Shown here: piece by piece, positions 6,731 through 7,685 of the stretch
Position numbering within the stretch: the stretch's first letter is position 1
Layout: every line of letters begins with the position of its first letter
Source of the DNA: Propionibacteriaceae bacterium
GTDB lineage: Bacteria; Actinomycetota; Actinomycetes; Propionibacteriales; Propionibacteriaceae
DNA length: 7,685 bases
Assembly: GCA_027346035.1 (NCBI GenBank)
Contig: DAIESZ010000115.1
Location: forward strand, 1-7,685
Direction of reading: 5' to 3'
Position numbers and translations under genes: made by a program
Notes under the pieces: generated by a model
What the model was told of the DNA's origin: nothing
Database searches by the model: none
The model's input: the letters and a program-made list of their open reading frames with translations, nothing else

Positions 6731-7207
6731 TCAGCGGAGATCGCGGACCGCGCCGATGATTCCTGGCATGGCCCGCTCGATGGCGTCGAGCGTGTCGAGG
6801 AAGTCGTCGTGGCCGCCGTACCACGGGTCGGGGAGCGGGGCTCCCGGCTCAGCCCGGGGGTCGAAGTCGCTCATCAGCCGGATGTTGTCGGCGTCGGACA
6901 CGAGGCGGAGCAGGTGGGACGTGTGACGCTGTTCGGCGGCGATGACCAGATCGGCGCGCCGGATGTCGTCGGCGGTGATCTGCCTGGCCCGGTGACCGGC
7001 AGCCTCGTAGCCGGCGTCCTCGAGCACCCGCTTCGCGCGGCGGTCCATCGGGTTCGAGACCTCTTCGTCGCTCACGCCGGCGCTGGTGATCAGCGCGTCG
7101 ACGTCGGCGTCGAAGAACCATTGCCGGGCGACCCGCTCGGCCATCGGACTGCGGCAGATGTTCCCCCAGCAGACGAACACGAGACGAGGCGCGGCCCCAT
7201 CGTTCAC
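6731..7207 (-). CDS. Low-molecular-weight protein tyrosine phosphatase, PtpA-like
   Basis: A 158-residue cytosolic phosphatase that removes phosphate from protein tyrosines through a cysteinyl intermediate. The P-loop CWGNICRS near the N-terminus gives nucleophile C13 and R19 in the CX5R signature, followed by SPMAE. The general acid is D127 in PDPWYGG, with FDPRAEPG just before it and an ending like that of M. tuberculosis PtpA (about 163 residues). The residue after the nucleophile is Trp, where PtpA has Thr and many relatives have Leu. The start is GTG 7205-7207, which overlaps the stop of the membrane-protein gene as GTGA. A frame that opens further upstream at 7525 only shadows that gene. 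In M. tuberculosis PtpA is secreted into host cells; nothing here says the same, and the neighbours differ from the ptkA-ptpA locus, so orthology is left open. Translational coupling suggests work with the membrane protein. Confidence 0.93.
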   Translation of the reverse strand: MNDGAAPRLVFVCWGNICRSPMAERVARQWFFDADVDALITSAGVSDEEVSNPMDRRAKRVLEDAGYEAAGHRARQITADDIRRADLVIAAEQRHTSHLLRLVSDADNIRLMSDFDPRAEPGAPLPDPWYGGHDDFLDTLDAIERAMPGIIGAVRDLR

Positions 7208-7572
7208 CTGCGGTCCTTGAGCGTGTACCCGAGCAGCCAGCTCACCACCGCGACGAGCAGCGCACCGATGAACGCGGAGTACCAGTCGGTGACATGCCAC
7301 GGGACGCCGAGATGGGTGCAGACCACGCTGGTGAGCATCAGCATGCAGGCGTTGATCACCCAGACGAACAGTCCGAGGGTGATCAGGATGAGGCAACCGG
7401 TGAAGAACTTGAAGATCGGCTTGACCAGGCTGTTCAGCACGCCGAAGACGGCGGCGACGATCACCAGGGTGATGGCCCGCTGGGTGTAGCTGCCACCCTG
7501 CATGACGATGCCGGGGATCAGCCACGTGGCCAGGGCCAGGGCCGCGGCGTTGGCGACGAACCGAGCGATCAT
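7204..7572 (-). CDS. Small YvlD / phage holin 4-like membrane protein
   Basis: A 122-residue integral membrane protein with four predicted helices at about 5-23, 33-50, 56-82 and 99-117. The segment VFGVLNSLVKPI (42-53), followed by GCLILITLGLFVWVIN, is the hallmark of the family known as phage holin 4 superfamily or YvlD. Despite that name most members are chromosomal, and no phage genes surround this one. In Bacillus the yvlD neighbourhood belongs to the envelope-stress response, which would fit the nearby mprAB, but the molecular function is unknown. The start is ATG 7570-7572; the upstream ribosome site is weak. The stop overlaps the phosphatase start, so the two are probably made together. 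It is the first gene seen of a possible five-gene minus-strand unit. Confidence 0.85.
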   Translation of the reverse strand: MIARFVANAAALALATWLIPGIVMQGGSYTQRAITLVIVAAVFGVLNSLVKPIFKFFTGCLILITLGLFVWVINACMLMLTSVVCTHLGVPWHVTDWYSAFIGALLVAVVSWLLGYTLKDRR

Positions 7573-7597
7573 GTCCGACAGCCTACCGAGGTCGCGT

Positions 7598-7649
7598 CCC
7601 TCCGGTGCGCCAGGCGCGTGGTCCGCTCCGCCCGGGGTGGACCGGAGGG
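7598..7649. repeat. 9-bp inverted repeat at right edge
   Basis: CCCTCCGGT (7598-7606) and ACCGGAGGG (7641-7649) are exact complements around a 34-base spacer, with a nested GGTCC/GGACC pair at 7620-7643. The 113 bases from 7573 to the window end contain no recognisable gene. The structure could belong to the leader of the membrane-protein gene or the tail of a gene beyond the window; GC richness makes chance pairing possible. Confidence 0.3.
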
Positions 7650-7685
7650 TTCCACTGGCGCCCCACGCGCTCGCCGCCGCGGGTG

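Noticed and set aside
7208..7525. Upstream extension of the phosphatase frame
   Set aside because: The extra 106 residues overlap the membrane-protein gene and are Arg/His-rich nonsense; the LMW-PTP fold begins right after GTG 7207.
7204..7572. Prophage remnant suggested by the holin-like family name
   Set aside because: The family is mostly chromosomal, and no endolysin, integrase, attachment site or other phage gene is nearby.

Overview
The window is a stretch of GC-rich actinobacterial chromosome, mostly conserved metabolic, DNA-repair and regulatory genes with no mobile element, RNA gene or CRISPR array visible. The close resemblance of the two-component system to MprAB of Mycobacterium, the low-molecular-weight tyrosine phosphatase, the very high GC at third codon positions and the frequent GTG starts point to the Mycobacteriales (a Gordonia-, Williamsia- or Rhodococcus-like organism). 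The genus is a guess from protein character, not a measured result.

Layout, left to right. (1) 1-1263, minus strand: the N-terminal 421 codons of a cytoplasmic family-3 beta-glucosidase; the gene runs off the left edge. (2) 1264-1417: a divergent control region with a plausible promoter for the glucosidase, a TTACC-N4-GGTAA palindrome on its -10 element and a second, LacI-type palindrome in the leader. (3) 1418-3336, plus strand: a translationally coupled pair, a sucrase/ferredoxin-like (Apd1-type) [2Fe-2S] protein followed by an AlkA-like DNA glycosylase. (4) 3337-3618: a convergent intergenic region with a structured repeat. (5) 3619-7572, minus strand: five genes in one direction, read from the right as a YvlD/holin-like membrane protein, a PtpA-like tyrosine phosphatase, a peptidase S51/cyanophycinase-like protein, the response regulator mprA and the sensor kinase mprB. 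(6) 7573-7685: leader sequence with no gene seen.

How the genes fit together. The minus-strand genes are tightly packed: the outer pairs overlap by 4 bases and the other gaps are 43 and 61 bases. They could therefore be one transcript placing an envelope-stress type two-component system downstream of a small membrane protein, a signalling phosphatase and a putative peptidase. The plus-strand pair links a likely electron-transfer protein to base-excision repair of alkylated DNA. All three overlapping pairs use the same GTGA stop/start junction.

No clearly new multi-gene system is evident. The best leads are the repeat at 3366-3507, the double-operator control region of the glucosidase, the coupled Fe-S protein/glycosylase pair, and mprAB without its usual downstream pepD.
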